Assembly: GCF_014268495.2 (NCBI RefSeq)
Contig: NZ_CP077087.1
Location: 1,181,501 to 1,245,500 of the forward strand
Length of the DNA: 64,000 bases
Direction: 5' to 3'
DNA from: Pseudomonas monsensis
GTDB taxonomy: Bacteria; Pseudomonadota; Gammaproteobacteria; Pseudomonadales; Pseudomonadaceae
Position numbers and translations under genes: made by a program
Part shown: positions 50,383 through 57,972 of the stretch, piece after piece
Layout of the letters: the number at the start of each line of letters is the position of its first letter
Numbering within the stretch: position 1 is the stretch's first letter
Notes under the pieces: model-generated
Told to the model about the DNA's origin: nothing
The model's database searches: none
The model's input: the letters and a program-made list of their open reading frames with translations, nothing else

Positions 50383-52110
50383 ATGAATCAGAACGCTGAA
50401 TATTCCGCGGTCAACGATGCTGTGCGCGGGCAGTTTTTTCGCAAGGTTTGGGGAATCATCACGCCTTATTGGCGCAGTGAAGAGAAGGGCAAGGCCTGGA
50501 CGCTGTTGATCGCAGTGATCGCGCTCTCGCTACTGAGCGTGGGTATCTCGGTGTGGTTCAACACTTGGTACAAGGACTTTTACAATGCGCTGCAAAAGAA
50601 GGATGAAGCGGCGTTCTGGCAACTGATCCTGTATTTCTGTGCGATTGCGGCTGTGGCGATTATCGGTGCCGTTTACCGGCTTTATCTGACTCAGATGCTG
50701 ACGATTCGCTGGCGGGCCTGGCTCACTGAAAAGCATTTTTCCCGATGGCTTGCCGACAAGAATTACTACCACCTGGAGCAGGGTGGTTACACCGATAACC
50801 CGGATCAGCGGATTTCCGAAGACCTCAACAACTTCACCTCCAACACGCTTGAACTGGGCATCGGGCTGCTGCGCAATATTGTCAGCCTGGTGTCGTTCTC
50901 GATCATTCTGTGGGGCGTGTCGGGCAGTATCGAGGTTTACGGCATCACCATTCCCGGCTACATGTTCTGGTGTGTGCTGGTTTACGCGGTGGTGGGCAGT
51001 TGGCTGACGCATTTGATCGGTCGTCGCTTGATCGGTCTGAATAACCAGCAACAACGTTTCGAAGCCGACCTGCGTTTTTCCATGGTGCGAATTCGCGAGA
51101 ATGCCGAAAGCATCGCGTTGTACAACGGCGAACCGAACGAGAATCGCCGATTGAGCGCCCGCTTCGGTAATGTCTGGCACAACTTCTGGGACATCATGAA
51201 AGTGTCCAAACGCCTGACATTCTTTACCGCCGGTTACAGTCAGGCGGCCATCATCTTTCCGTTTATCGTGGCTTCGCCGCGTTACCTGTCCGGTAAGATT
51301 GAGCTCGGTGAGCTGATGCAGATCAGCTCGGCATTCGGCAACGTTCAGGAAAGCTTCAGTTGGTTCATCAATGCTTACCAGAGCCTCGCTTCCTGGCGCG
51401 CCACCTGTGATCGACTGCTGAGTTTCCGCCAGGCCATGACCGACAACGAAGACCGCACTCCCGCCATTGATGTGCAGAATCAGGGGAGCGAATTGAAGGT
51501 GCACAACCTCGGTCTGGATCTGGCCGACGGTCGTCATCTGCTGACCAATGCCGATATGACTGTCGAGCCGGGCGAGCGGGTGATGCTCAGCGGCCGCTCC
51601 GGCAGCGGCAAGTCCACGTTGCTGCGGGCAATGGGGCATTTGTGGCCGGCGGGGCACGGCAACATTCGGCTGCCGGCGGCGCGGTATCTGTTCCTGCCGC
51701 AGAAACCGTATCTGCCGATCGGCACCCTGCGCGAGGCGCTCAGTTATCCACAACCTGGCGACACCTACGCGCCGGAGCGTTATGCACAAGTGCTGGAAAC
51801 CTGCCGCTTGCCGCATCTGGTCGCGCGGCTGGACGAGGCCAATCACTGGCAGCGCATGTTGTCGCCGGGCGAGCAGCAACGTTTGGCCTTCGCTCGTGCA
51901 TTGCTTTACGCACCGCAGTGGCTGTACATGGATGAGGCGACTTCGGCGATGGATGAGGAAGACGAAGCGACGCTGTATCAGGCACTGATTGATCAGTTGC
52001 CGGGTCTGAGCATTGTCAGCGTCGGCCATCGCAGCAGTTTGAAACGCTTCCACCCACGGCATGTGCGGATCGACAGCGGCCATTTGGTTGAACAGACCGT
52101 GACTGCCTGA
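50383..52110 (+). CDS. ABC half-transporter, YddA/SbmA-like membrane domain fused to ATPase
   Basis: Protein of 575 residues. The N-terminal SbmA/BacA-like membrane domain has about six helices to residue 330 and signature blocks NTWYKDFYNALQKKDEAAFW, YRLYLTQMLTIRWRAWLTEK and NPDQRISEDLNNFT. A C-terminal ATPase has Walker A SGRSGSGKSTLLRAMGHL, signature LSPGEQQRLAFARAL and Walker B WLYMDEATSAMD. The ABCD-type family includes transporters of peptides, cobalamin and long acyl compounds; the substrate here is unknown. The family works as a homodimer. The start at 50383 has no strong ribosome-binding site. It stands alone behind the roxSR terminator. Confidence 0.9.
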   Translation: MNQNAEYSAVNDAVRGQFFRKVWGIITPYWRSEEKGKAWTLLIAVIALSLLSVGISVWFNTWYKDFYNALQKKDEAAFWQLILYFCAIAAVAIIGAVYRLYLTQMLTIRWRAWLTEKHFSRWLADKNYYHLEQGGYTDNPDQRISEDLNNFTSNTLELGIGLLRNIVSLVSFSIILWGVSGSIEVYGITIPGYMFWCVLVYAVVGSWLTHLIGRRLIGLNNQQQRFEADLRFSMVRIRENAESIALYNGEPNENRRLSARFGNVWHNFWDIMKVSKRLTFFTAGYSQAAIIFPFIVASPRYLSGKIELGELMQISSAFGNVQESFSWFINAYQSLASWRATCDRLLSFRQAMTDNEDRTPAIDVQNQGSELKVHNLGLDLADGRHLLTNADMTVEPGERVMLSGRSGSGKSTLLRAMGHLWPAGHGNIRLPAARYLFLPQKPYLPIGTLREALSYPQPGDTYAPERYAQVLETCRLPHLVARLDEANHWQRMLSPGEQQRLAFARALLYAPQWLYMDEATSAMDEEDEATLYQALIDQLPGLSIVSVGHRSSLKRFHPRHVRIDSGHLVEQTVTA

Positions 52111-52123
52111 TCAACACACATCC

Positions 52124-52217
52124 CATGTGGGAGCTGGCTTGCCAGCGATGGCGTCGGTTCAGTCGACATCTTCATCGACAGGTATGGCCTCATCGCTGGC
52201 AAGCCAGCTCCCACAGG
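52124..52217. repeat. REPIN (GGGAGCTGGCTTGCCAGCGATGG type)
   Basis: CATGTGGGAGCTGGCTTGCC on the left is matched by GGCAAGCCAGCTCCCACAGG on the right. A related core, with CTGGCTTGCCAG in place of GAGCTTGCTC, distinguishes it from other copies in the window. Confidence 0.93.
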
Positions 52218-52239
52218 TTTTGTATGGAAATGGAAAGTG

Positions 52240-52249
52240 ATCGTACAAC
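52240..52249. promoter_or_regulatory. Candidate half-operator upstream of the FadR-type regulator
   Basis: ATCGTACAAC is the exact reverse complement of GTTGTACGAT in the palindrome before kdgD (55301-55310). It lies 44 bases before the regulator's start, consistent with autoregulation. Confidence 0.4.
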
Positions 52250-52292
52250 CCGCTTGAGCTATCATGCCCACAAGCCGAATTTTCGAGACCCG

Positions 52293-53048
52293 ATGCACAC
52301 CATGGAAAACCTGATCGACACCCCGCGCCTCCCACGCAAGCGCCGCAGCCTGGCCCAGGAACTGGTGACGGTGCTGAGCGAGCAGATCCGCGATGGCCTG
52401 CTCAAGCGTGGCGACAAGCTGCCCACCGAGTCGGCGATCATGGAAGCTCATGGGGTCAGCCGCACAGTGGTGCGCGAGGCGATTTCCCGTTTGCAGGCCG
52501 CCGGTCAGGTGGAAACCCGTCACGGCATTGGCACTTTTGTGCTCGATACCCCGAGCCCGAGCGGTTTCCGGATTGACCCGGCCACCGTCGTTACCCTGCG
52601 GGATGTGCTGGCCATTCTCGAATTGCGCATCAGCCTGGAAGTCGAGTCGGCCGGGCTCGCGGCGCAACGCCGCAGCCCGGAGCAACTGGCAACCATGCGT
52701 GCCGCTCTCGATGCGCTCAACGAAAGTGCTGCACACGCCAGTGACGCGGTTGCGTCGGACTTCGCCTTTCACCTGGAAATCGCGCTGTCCACCGGCAATC
52801 GTTATTTCACCGACATCATGACCCACCTGGGTACCAGCATCATTCCGCGTACGCGGCTGAATTCCGCGCGCCTGGCGCATGACGATCAGCAGCACTACAT
52901 GAGCCGTCTGAGCCGCGAGCACGAAGAAATCTACGAAGCGATCGCCCGTCAGGATTCCGATGCGGCCCGTGCCGCCATGCGTCTGCACCTGACCAACAGC
53001 CGCGAACGATTGCGCCAGGCCCATGAAGAGGCGCAGGCGCAGCGCTGA
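52293..53048 (+). CDS. FadR-subfamily GntR regulator of galactarate/glucarate genes
   Basis: Transcription factor of 251 residues. The winged helix at residues 15-85 includes LPTESAIMEAHGVSRTVVRE and VETRHGIGTFVLD. An all-helical FCD effector domain follows, with metal or ligand positions Asp and three His (DFAFHLEIALSTGN, then the EHEEIYEAI block). Its place at the head of kdgD-gudP-garD suggests it controls sugar-acid catabolism; the effector is not visible. Starts at 52293 or 52302 are both possible. Three unrelated minus-strand genes separate it from kdgD, which is unusual. Confidence 0.85.
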   Translation: MHTMENLIDTPRLPRKRRSLAQELVTVLSEQIRDGLLKRGDKLPTESAIMEAHGVSRTVVREAISRLQAAGQVETRHGIGTFVLDTPSPSGFRIDPATVVTLRDVLAILELRISLEVESAGLAAQRRSPEQLATMRAALDALNESAAHASDAVASDFAFHLEIALSTGNRYFTDIMTHLGTSIIPRTRLNSARLAHDDQQHYMSRLSREHEEIYEAIARQDSDAARAAMRLHLTNSRERLRQAHEEAQAQR

Positions 53049-53051
53049 GCC

Positions 53052-53426
53052 TCAGGTTTCGATGCAGAGCATCAGCGGCTCGGAACACGGCTCCAGACTG
53101 GACTCATCGGCGAACTTGTAGCGCAGCTCAACCTCTTCGTTCAGATAGGTTTCGAGCGCCTCCCTGGGGATGCGCAACTCGATACCGTTGAGTTTCAATG
53201 CCTCTTCGCTGGCATCGTCCCAGATCCCTGTGGGCTGGGTCTGCCCTTGCCAGTCGGGGTCTTCGGGATCGGCGCCGAGAATCGGGTAGACCTCCCAGTT
53301 CGCCGGAATGTCGGTCGCGTCAGGCACCTGAAGGATCAATTCGTCGCCGAGTGTCGACAGGCTGACAGTGGCTTTTTCCGGTGGGTGACCGGGGGCTTGG
53401 GAAAGGACTGGTGGGGCAAAAGTCAT
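53052..53426 (-). CDS. Hypothetical protein, 124 residues
   Basis: I do not recognise a family. The product is acidic with short beta-type segments (SLSTLGDELILQVPDATDIP, VELRYKFADES) and a conserved-looking NGIELRIPREALETYLNEEV block, suggesting a small beta-sandwich. No signal peptide. CGGAGAGCGAACCC upstream gives a fair ribosome-binding site for ATG 53426. It converges with the FadR-type gene, stops four bases apart. A single REP element (53600-53632) and no gene occupy the 211 bases to the next minus-strand gene, so it may not belong to the LexA-box operon. Confidence 0.65.
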   Translation of the reverse strand: MTFAPPVLSQAPGHPPEKATVSLSTLGDELILQVPDATDIPANWEVYPILGADPEDPDWQGQTQPTGIWDDASEEALKLNGIELRIPREALETYLNEEVELRYKFADESSLEPCSEPLMLCIET

Positions 53427-53637
53427 GGGTTCGCTCTCCGTGCGAGGTGAGCCGTGATCCGTTCACGGCGGTTTGTGCACGGTACGGGCCTTTGCGCAGA
53501 GGCGCTTTAAACCGTTCGTTGCCAGCTATTTCAATTTCCTTTTGCAAGCGCTGTCGCAGGCGGCGACCTTTAGATCTTGATCATTAAAAATCAACGTCAA
53601 AGGATCGCAGCCTGCGGTAGCTCCTGCAGGGAAGGGG

Positions 53638-53829
53638 TTAGAGGGTGGGCAGAATCGAGCGATCCACTCTCACGGCCAGCGGCCCGGTGACGGGTTTGGC
53701 GTTAAACGTCGCGTATCCCTGATCATCCACGGTCGCCCGGGCAATTGGCAGGCCTTTGGCCAACAGTTCCAGCGGCGCACCCTTGAGCGATTGGCCTGAG
53801 GCCAGTTCCAGTTTCAATGTGATCGTCAT
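53638..53829 (-). CDS. Small hypothetical protein cotranscribed with the PLC-like gene
   Basis: Product of 63 residues with alternating beta-strand pattern (TITLKLELASGQSLKGAPLE, then ATVDDQGYATFNA), like a small Ig/CNA-B-type fold. No signal peptide or membrane segment. GAGGAGAACACC precedes the ATG with ideal spacing, and that ribosome-binding site lies at the 3' end of the PLC-like gene 10 bases upstream, so the two form one operon under the LexA box. A partner, chaperone or immunity role is possible but only inferred from position. Confidence 0.7.
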   Translation of the reverse strand: MTITLKLELASGQSLKGAPLELLAKGLPIARATVDDQGYATFNAKPVTGPLAVRVDRSILPTL

Positions 53830-53839
53830 GGTGTTCTCC

Positions 53840-55144
53840 TCAATTGACGTTGCCGGTGGGCTGGTAGTTCTTGAGCAAGAGATAGGTGCTCCAGCCCCAC
53901 CAGTCGTCGATGGTCGCGGTGTCGTTGAGGTTGTTGACGTCTTTGCGCCGCAGTACTTTGCCGCCCTCGACCCGGAACAGCGGCGAGAAGTTGCTGGAAA
54001 GATTCAGTACCGCCGTCAGATCCGGCACCCGTTGCAGCGCGGCGAACGCCGACGGAGCGGGCGCATTGCCGCTGAGATAGGCGGCGAAGACTTCATCCGC
54101 CGAGGCCTGCACAGCCAGATTGACCTGGGTGCGGTTGTCCGCGTCGCTGGCCTCGAAATAGCGCTTGTCGCCGAAGGCACGCCATTGAGCGCCATGGGCG
54201 TTGCGCACCTTGAGGCCGAATTTGCTGTCTTCGTCGTGCATGAAGCGGGTTACCAGCGAGCCAAGGTCGCTCGGCGTCACCACCGCCGCCATCTCTTTGC
54301 GCGGCACGCGCAGGTGCCCGGAAGAGAACAGGTCGGTGAGGAAATGGTCGGCGAACGCGTTCATCGCGTAGGCCCTTTCCAGCTGTTGCTCATCGTGACT
54401 GGCCCGGGCCGCGACGGCGGTCTGCAGGGCGGCGGTGTGGCCGGCGATGTAGGCCAGTCTGGCCCATTCGCCGAAGTGATCGGCGTTGTTCGCCGCCAGT
54501 TTCAGATAACGCCCAAGCGGGAACAGCGCCGAGACAAAGCTGCCGCCGCCGGTGAGCTTGTTCCACTCTTCCGACAACGTATCTCCTAGCGCATCGTAGG
54601 CTTCATGCGGTTGTTTACCGTCCTTGATCGCCTGTTTAACCGCGTCGATCTCTTTCTGCATGACCGCGAGGATCTGCGGCGCCTCGGCACGGGACGCCGA
54701 CAGCACGGCAAGGGAATCGAAGGCAGCGTTGAAGCGGTTCAGGCGATCGGCCGGGGTCGCCCCTTCGTTGATCGGCCGGTCGACCACACCGTAGAAATCG
54801 CCGCCCAGTGCCAGGATCTGGCCGTAGGTCAGGGCGAGGCCGTTGGGCAGGTGTAACGGCACGTTTTGCGCACGGATCGGTTCGGCGGTTTCGCTGAAGC
54901 GCAGCAGGGTGTTGTCGCCGATGGCCGTGTGTTCAGCGCCTTCGAAGCGCAATTGCGCTTTGCCTTTGAGCGGTTTGCCGGGGAGGCCGGTGACCTGTTC
55001 GACATCGCTGTGGGCGTCGGCAATGTGCAGCACCAGATGCGGGTTGTCGGTGCTGAAGCGGATGCCGGTCTTGGTGAACAGATCATCGAAACGGGCGATG
55101 ACCGGCTTGGGTCTTTCCTGTGGTTTGGGCTGTAGTCCGGACAT
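53840..55144 (-). CDS. PLC-like protein (P. fluorescens PC-PLC / HetC-type), SOS-box controlled
   Basis: Protein of 434 residues. The central part has ALTYGQILALGGDFYGV near residue 105 and the signature ERAYAMNAFADHFLTDLF followed by SSGHLRVPR near 260. As I recall, this Asp/His-rich pattern belongs to the zinc-dependent phosphatidylcholine phospholipase C family first described in P. fluorescens and found in Legionella PlcA/B/C. No signal peptide is seen, so release would need lysis or a dedicated secretion system. AAGGAGAAAGAA precedes the ATG. A perfect LexA box lies 38 bases upstream. It is translated just ahead of a 63-residue protein. Enzyme activity is inferred, not shown. Confidence 0.68.
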   Translation of the reverse strand: MSGLQPKPQERPKPVIARFDDLFTKTGIRFSTDNPHLVLHIADAHSDVEQVTGLPGKPLKGKAQLRFEGAEHTAIGDNTLLRFSETAEPIRAQNVPLHLPNGLALTYGQILALGGDFYGVVDRPINEGATPADRLNRFNAAFDSLAVLSASRAEAPQILAVMQKEIDAVKQAIKDGKQPHEAYDALGDTLSEEWNKLTGGGSFVSALFPLGRYLKLAANNADHFGEWARLAYIAGHTAALQTAVAARASHDEQQLERAYAMNAFADHFLTDLFSSGHLRVPRKEMAAVVTPSDLGSLVTRFMHDEDSKFGLKVRNAHGAQWRAFGDKRYFEASDADNRTQVNLAVQASADEVFAAYLSGNAPAPSAFAALQRVPDLTAVLNLSSNFSPLFRVEGGKVLRRKDVNNLNDTATIDDWWGWSTYLLLKNYQPTGNVN

Positions 55145-55181
55145 TTCTTTCTCCTTGATATGTCATCGGCGGGTTTAATTT

Positions 55182-55201
55182 AACTGTATGCATATACAGT
55201 T
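55182..55201. promoter_or_regulatory. LexA (SOS) box upstream of the PLC-like operon
   Basis: AACTGTATGCATATACAGTT is a near-perfect palindrome and fits CTGT-N8-ACAG (55184-55199) exactly with an AT-rich centre. It lies 38 bases before the start codon at 55144, a typical repressor position. The divergent kdgD start is about 180 bases away on the other side. Confidence 0.85.
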
Positions 55202-55298
55202 AAATCGAGCCTAGATGAGAATTTTCCTACGTCAAGAAAGAATCCTGTCCGACAAAAAATGCTGGTCAGCGATGAAATGCAGTTGACGGTTATCTTTT

Positions 55299-55322
55299 AA
55301 GTTGTACGATGACCTACAACTT
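55299..55322. promoter_or_regulatory. Candidate FadR-type operator upstream of kdgD
   Basis: AAGTTGTA-CGATGACC-TACAACTT is an inverted repeat with perfect 8-base arms, ending 58 bases before kdgD. Its ATCGTACAAC half recurs upstream of the FadR-type regulator gene, which supports it as that regulator's site. Confidence 0.65.
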
Positions 55323-55380
55323 CAGCGCTGGCTGAATCATAAAACTCACAAAAAACGTTGCTACCCAGGGTGTTCGAAAA

Positions 55381-56292
55381 ATGAATCCACAAGAACTGAA
55401 GTCCATCCTCTCCGCCGGCCTGCTGTCCTTCCCGGTCACCGATTTCAACGCGCAGGGCGATTTCAACCGCGCGGGCTATATCAAACGTCTGGAATGGCTG
55501 GCCCCGTATGGCGCTTCAGCCTTGTTCGCCGCCGGTGGCACCGGTGAGTTCTTCTCCCTGGCTGCCAGCGAATACTCGGAAATCATCAAGACGGCCGTCG
55601 ACACTTGCGCAACGAGTGTGCCGATCCTCGCCGGTGTCGGTGGTTCGACTCGTCAGGCCATCGAATACGCTCAAGAAGCCGAGCGTCTGGGTGCCAAAGG
55701 TCTGTTGCTGCTGCCGCACTACCTGACCGAAGCCAGCCAGGACGGGGTTGCCGCCCACGTTGAAGCTGTGTGTAAATCGGTGAACATCGGCGTAGTCGTC
55801 TACAACCGCAACGTTTGCCGCCTCAACGCGCCGCTGCTGGAACGTCTGGCCGAGCGCTGCCCGAACCTGATCGGTTACAAGGACGGCCTGGGCGATATCG
55901 AGTTGATGGTGTCGATCCGCCGCCGCCTCGGTGATCGCTTCAGCTACCTCGGCGGCCTGCCGACCGCTGAAGTCTACGCCGCTGCCTATAAGGCGCTGGG
56001 CGTGCCGGTTTACTCGTCGGCGGTGTTCAACTTCATCCCGAAAACCGCGATGGACTTCTACCACGCGATCGCCCGTGAAGATCACGCCACCGTCGGCAAA
56101 ATCATCGACGACTTCTTCCTGCCGTACCTCGACATCCGCAACCGCAAAGCCGGTTACGCCGTGAGCATCGTCAAGGCAGGCGCAAAAATCGCCGGCTATG
56201 ACGCCGGCCCGGTGCGTGCCCCGCTGACCGACCTGACCGCCGAAGAGTACGAAATGCTCGCCGCGCTGATCGACAAGCAAGGTGCGCAGTAA
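55381..56292 (+). CDS. kdgD: KdgD, 5-dehydro-4-deoxyglucarate dehydratase
   Basis: Enzyme of 303 residues in the DapA/NAL aldolase superfamily. It dehydrates and decarboxylates 5-keto-4-deoxyglucarate to 2-oxoglutarate semialdehyde. Visible motifs are the N-terminal LLSFPVTDFNAQGDFNRAGY, the GGTGEFFSL phosphate/carboxylate loop, a catalytic Tyr in VVVYNRN and the Schiff-base Lys167 in NLIGYKDGLGD. It is the first gene of the catabolic run kdgD-aldehyde dehydrogenase-gudP-garD. A palindromic operator lies just upstream. Confidence 0.96.
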   Translation: MNPQELKSILSAGLLSFPVTDFNAQGDFNRAGYIKRLEWLAPYGASALFAAGGTGEFFSLAASEYSEIIKTAVDTCATSVPILAGVGGSTRQAIEYAQEAERLGAKGLLLLPHYLTEASQDGVAAHVEAVCKSVNIGVVVYNRNVCRLNAPLLERLAERCPNLIGYKDGLGDIELMVSIRRRLGDRFSYLGGLPTAEVYAAAYKALGVPVYSSAVFNFIPKTAMDFYHAIAREDHATVGKIIDDFFLPYLDIRNRKAGYAVSIVKAGAKIAGYDAGPVRAPLTDLTAEEYEMLAALIDKQGAQ

Positions 56293-56307
56293 CACCCGAT
56301 AAAAGCG

Positions 56308-56336
56308 AGGCCGCTGAGCAATCAGCGGCTTTTTGC
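56308..56336 (+). terminator. Terminator-like hairpin after kdgD
   Basis: AGGCCGCTGA-GCAA-TCAGCGGCTTTTTGC gives a 9-10-bp stem with five T. It stands between two genes of the same pathway, so it may be a partial terminator. Confidence 0.8.
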
Positions 56337-56367
56337 GTGAAGGCTTTGAGATGTGAGGGCTGCCCCT

Positions 56368-57813
56368 GTGACAACTGCAAAACGCTACGACAACTACATC
56401 AACGGTGAATGGGTTGCCGGTGCCGACTACTCGGCCAACATCAACCCGTCGGAACTGAGCGACAACATTGGCGATTACGCCAAGGCCGACCTGACTCAGG
56501 TTCACGCCGCCATCGACGCCGCCCGCGCGGCCTTCCCGGCGTGGTCGACTTCGGGCATTCAGGCCCGTCACGATTCGCTGGATAAAGTCGGCACCGAGAT
56601 TCTGGCTCGTCGCGAAGAACTCGGCACCTTGCTGGCCCGCGAAGAGGGCAAGACCTTGCCCGAAGCCATCGGCGAAGTGACCCGCGCCGGCAACATCTTC
56701 AAATTCTTCGCCGGTGAGTGCCTGCGTCTGTCCGGCGATTACGTGCCGTCGGTGCGTCCGGGCGTCAATGTTGAAGTCACCCGCGAAGCACTCGGCGTGG
56801 TCGGTCTGATCACCCCGTGGAACTTCCCGATTGCAATTCCGGCGTGGAAAATCGCGCCAGCCTTGGCCTACGGCAACTGCGTGGTATTGAAACCGGCCGA
56901 TCTGGTGCCGGGTTGCGCCTGGGCACTGGCCGAAATCATCTCCCGGGCAGGCTTTCCGGCCGGCGTGTTCAACCTGGTGATGGGCAGCGGTCGCGTGGTT
57001 GGCGATGCGCTGGTGCAGAGCCCGAAAGTCGACGGCATCAGCTTCACCGGGTCGGTGGGCGTGGGTCGACAGATCGCGGTCAACTGCGTGTCGCGCCAAG
57101 CCAAAGTGCAACTGGAAATGGGCGGCAAGAACCCGCAGATCATTCTCGACGACGCCGACCTCAAACAAGCGGTCGAGCTGTCGGTGCAGAGTGCGTTCTA
57201 CTCCACCGGCCAGCGTTGCACCGCTTCCAGCCGCTTGATCGTCACTGCCGGGATCCACGATAAGTTCGTCGAGGCGATGGCCGAGCGCATGAAGTCGATC
57301 AAGGTCGGCCACGCCCTGAAATCCGGCACTGACATCGGTCCAGTGGTTTCCCAGGCGCAGCTTGAGCAGGACCTGAAGTACATCGACATCGGCCAGTCCG
57401 AAGGTGCGCGTCTGGTCAGTGGTGGCGGTCTGGTGACCTGTGACACCGAAGGTTATTTCCTCGCGCCAACGCTGTTTGCCGACAGCGAAGCGTCGATGCG
57501 TATCAGCCGCGAAGAAATCTTCGGTCCGGTGGCCAATATTGTTCGCGTGGCGGATTACGACGCGGCGCTGGCAATGGCCAATGACACCGAGTTCGGTCTG
57601 TCGGCGGGTATCGCCACCACTTCGCTGAAGTACGCCAACCACTTCAAGCGTCACTCGCAGGCCGGGATGGTGATGGTCAATTTGCCGACCGCTGGCGTCG
57701 ATTACCACGTTCCGTTCGGGGGCCGTAAGGGTTCATCCTATGGCTCACGTGAGCAAGGCCGCTATGCGCAAGAGTTCTACACCGTGGTGAAAACCGCCTA
57801 TATAGGCTCCTGA
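56368..57813 (+). CDS. 2-Oxoglutarate semialdehyde (2,5-dioxopentanoate) dehydrogenase
   Basis: NAD(P)-dependent aldehyde dehydrogenase of 481 residues, completing the pathway to 2-oxoglutarate. Motifs are VGLITPWNFPIAIPAWKIAP, the cofactor loop GISFTGSVGVGRQIA, catalytic Glu in LEMGGKNPQI and nucleophile Cys284 in STGQRCTASS. The C-terminal PFGGRKGSSYGSREQG is typical of the KGSADH group. GTG 56368 is chosen (TTAKRYDNYI) because GAGGGC lies upstream; a GTG at 56353 would add five residues. Identity rests on the motifs plus kdgD as neighbour. Confidence 0.92.
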   Translation: MTTAKRYDNYINGEWVAGADYSANINPSELSDNIGDYAKADLTQVHAAIDAARAAFPAWSTSGIQARHDSLDKVGTEILARREELGTLLAREEGKTLPEAIGEVTRAGNIFKFFAGECLRLSGDYVPSVRPGVNVEVTREALGVVGLITPWNFPIAIPAWKIAPALAYGNCVVLKPADLVPGCAWALAEIISRAGFPAGVFNLVMGSGRVVGDALVQSPKVDGISFTGSVGVGRQIAVNCVSRQAKVQLEMGGKNPQIILDDADLKQAVELSVQSAFYSTGQRCTASSRLIVTAGIHDKFVEAMAERMKSIKVGHALKSGTDIGPVVSQAQLEQDLKYIDIGQSEGARLVSGGGLVTCDTEGYFLAPTLFADSEASMRISREEIFGPVANIVRVADYDAALAMANDTEFGLSAGIATTSLKYANHFKRHSQAGMVMVNLPTAGVDYHVPFGGRKGSSYGSREQGRYAQEFYTVVKTAYIGS

Positions 57814-57824
57814 CACACGCAATA

Positions 57825-57914
57825 CCCGTAGGAGCTTGCCTGCAAGCGATAGCATCACCGCGGTGTAACTGAACAACCGCAGTGATGCTATCGCCGGCAG
57901 GCCAGCTCCCACAA
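57825..57914. repeat. REPIN, mixed type
   Basis: CCCGTAGGAGCTTGCCTGCA on the left and GGCAGGCCAGCTCCCACAAA on the right are imperfect inverted arms, with a second internal dyad (GATAGCATCAC/GTGATGCTATC). It lies between the dehydrogenase and gudP. Confidence 0.8.
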
Positions 57915-57972
57915 AAGACCGACCAAAGAAGATTCACCCGCGCATAAAAATAATCAGTGGGAGTACATCTAC

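Noticed and set aside
53052..53426. The 124-residue gene as a third member of the LexA-box operon
   Set aside because: A 211-base gap with a REP element separates it from the 63-residue gene, and it has its own upstream ribosome-binding site, so the link is unsupported.
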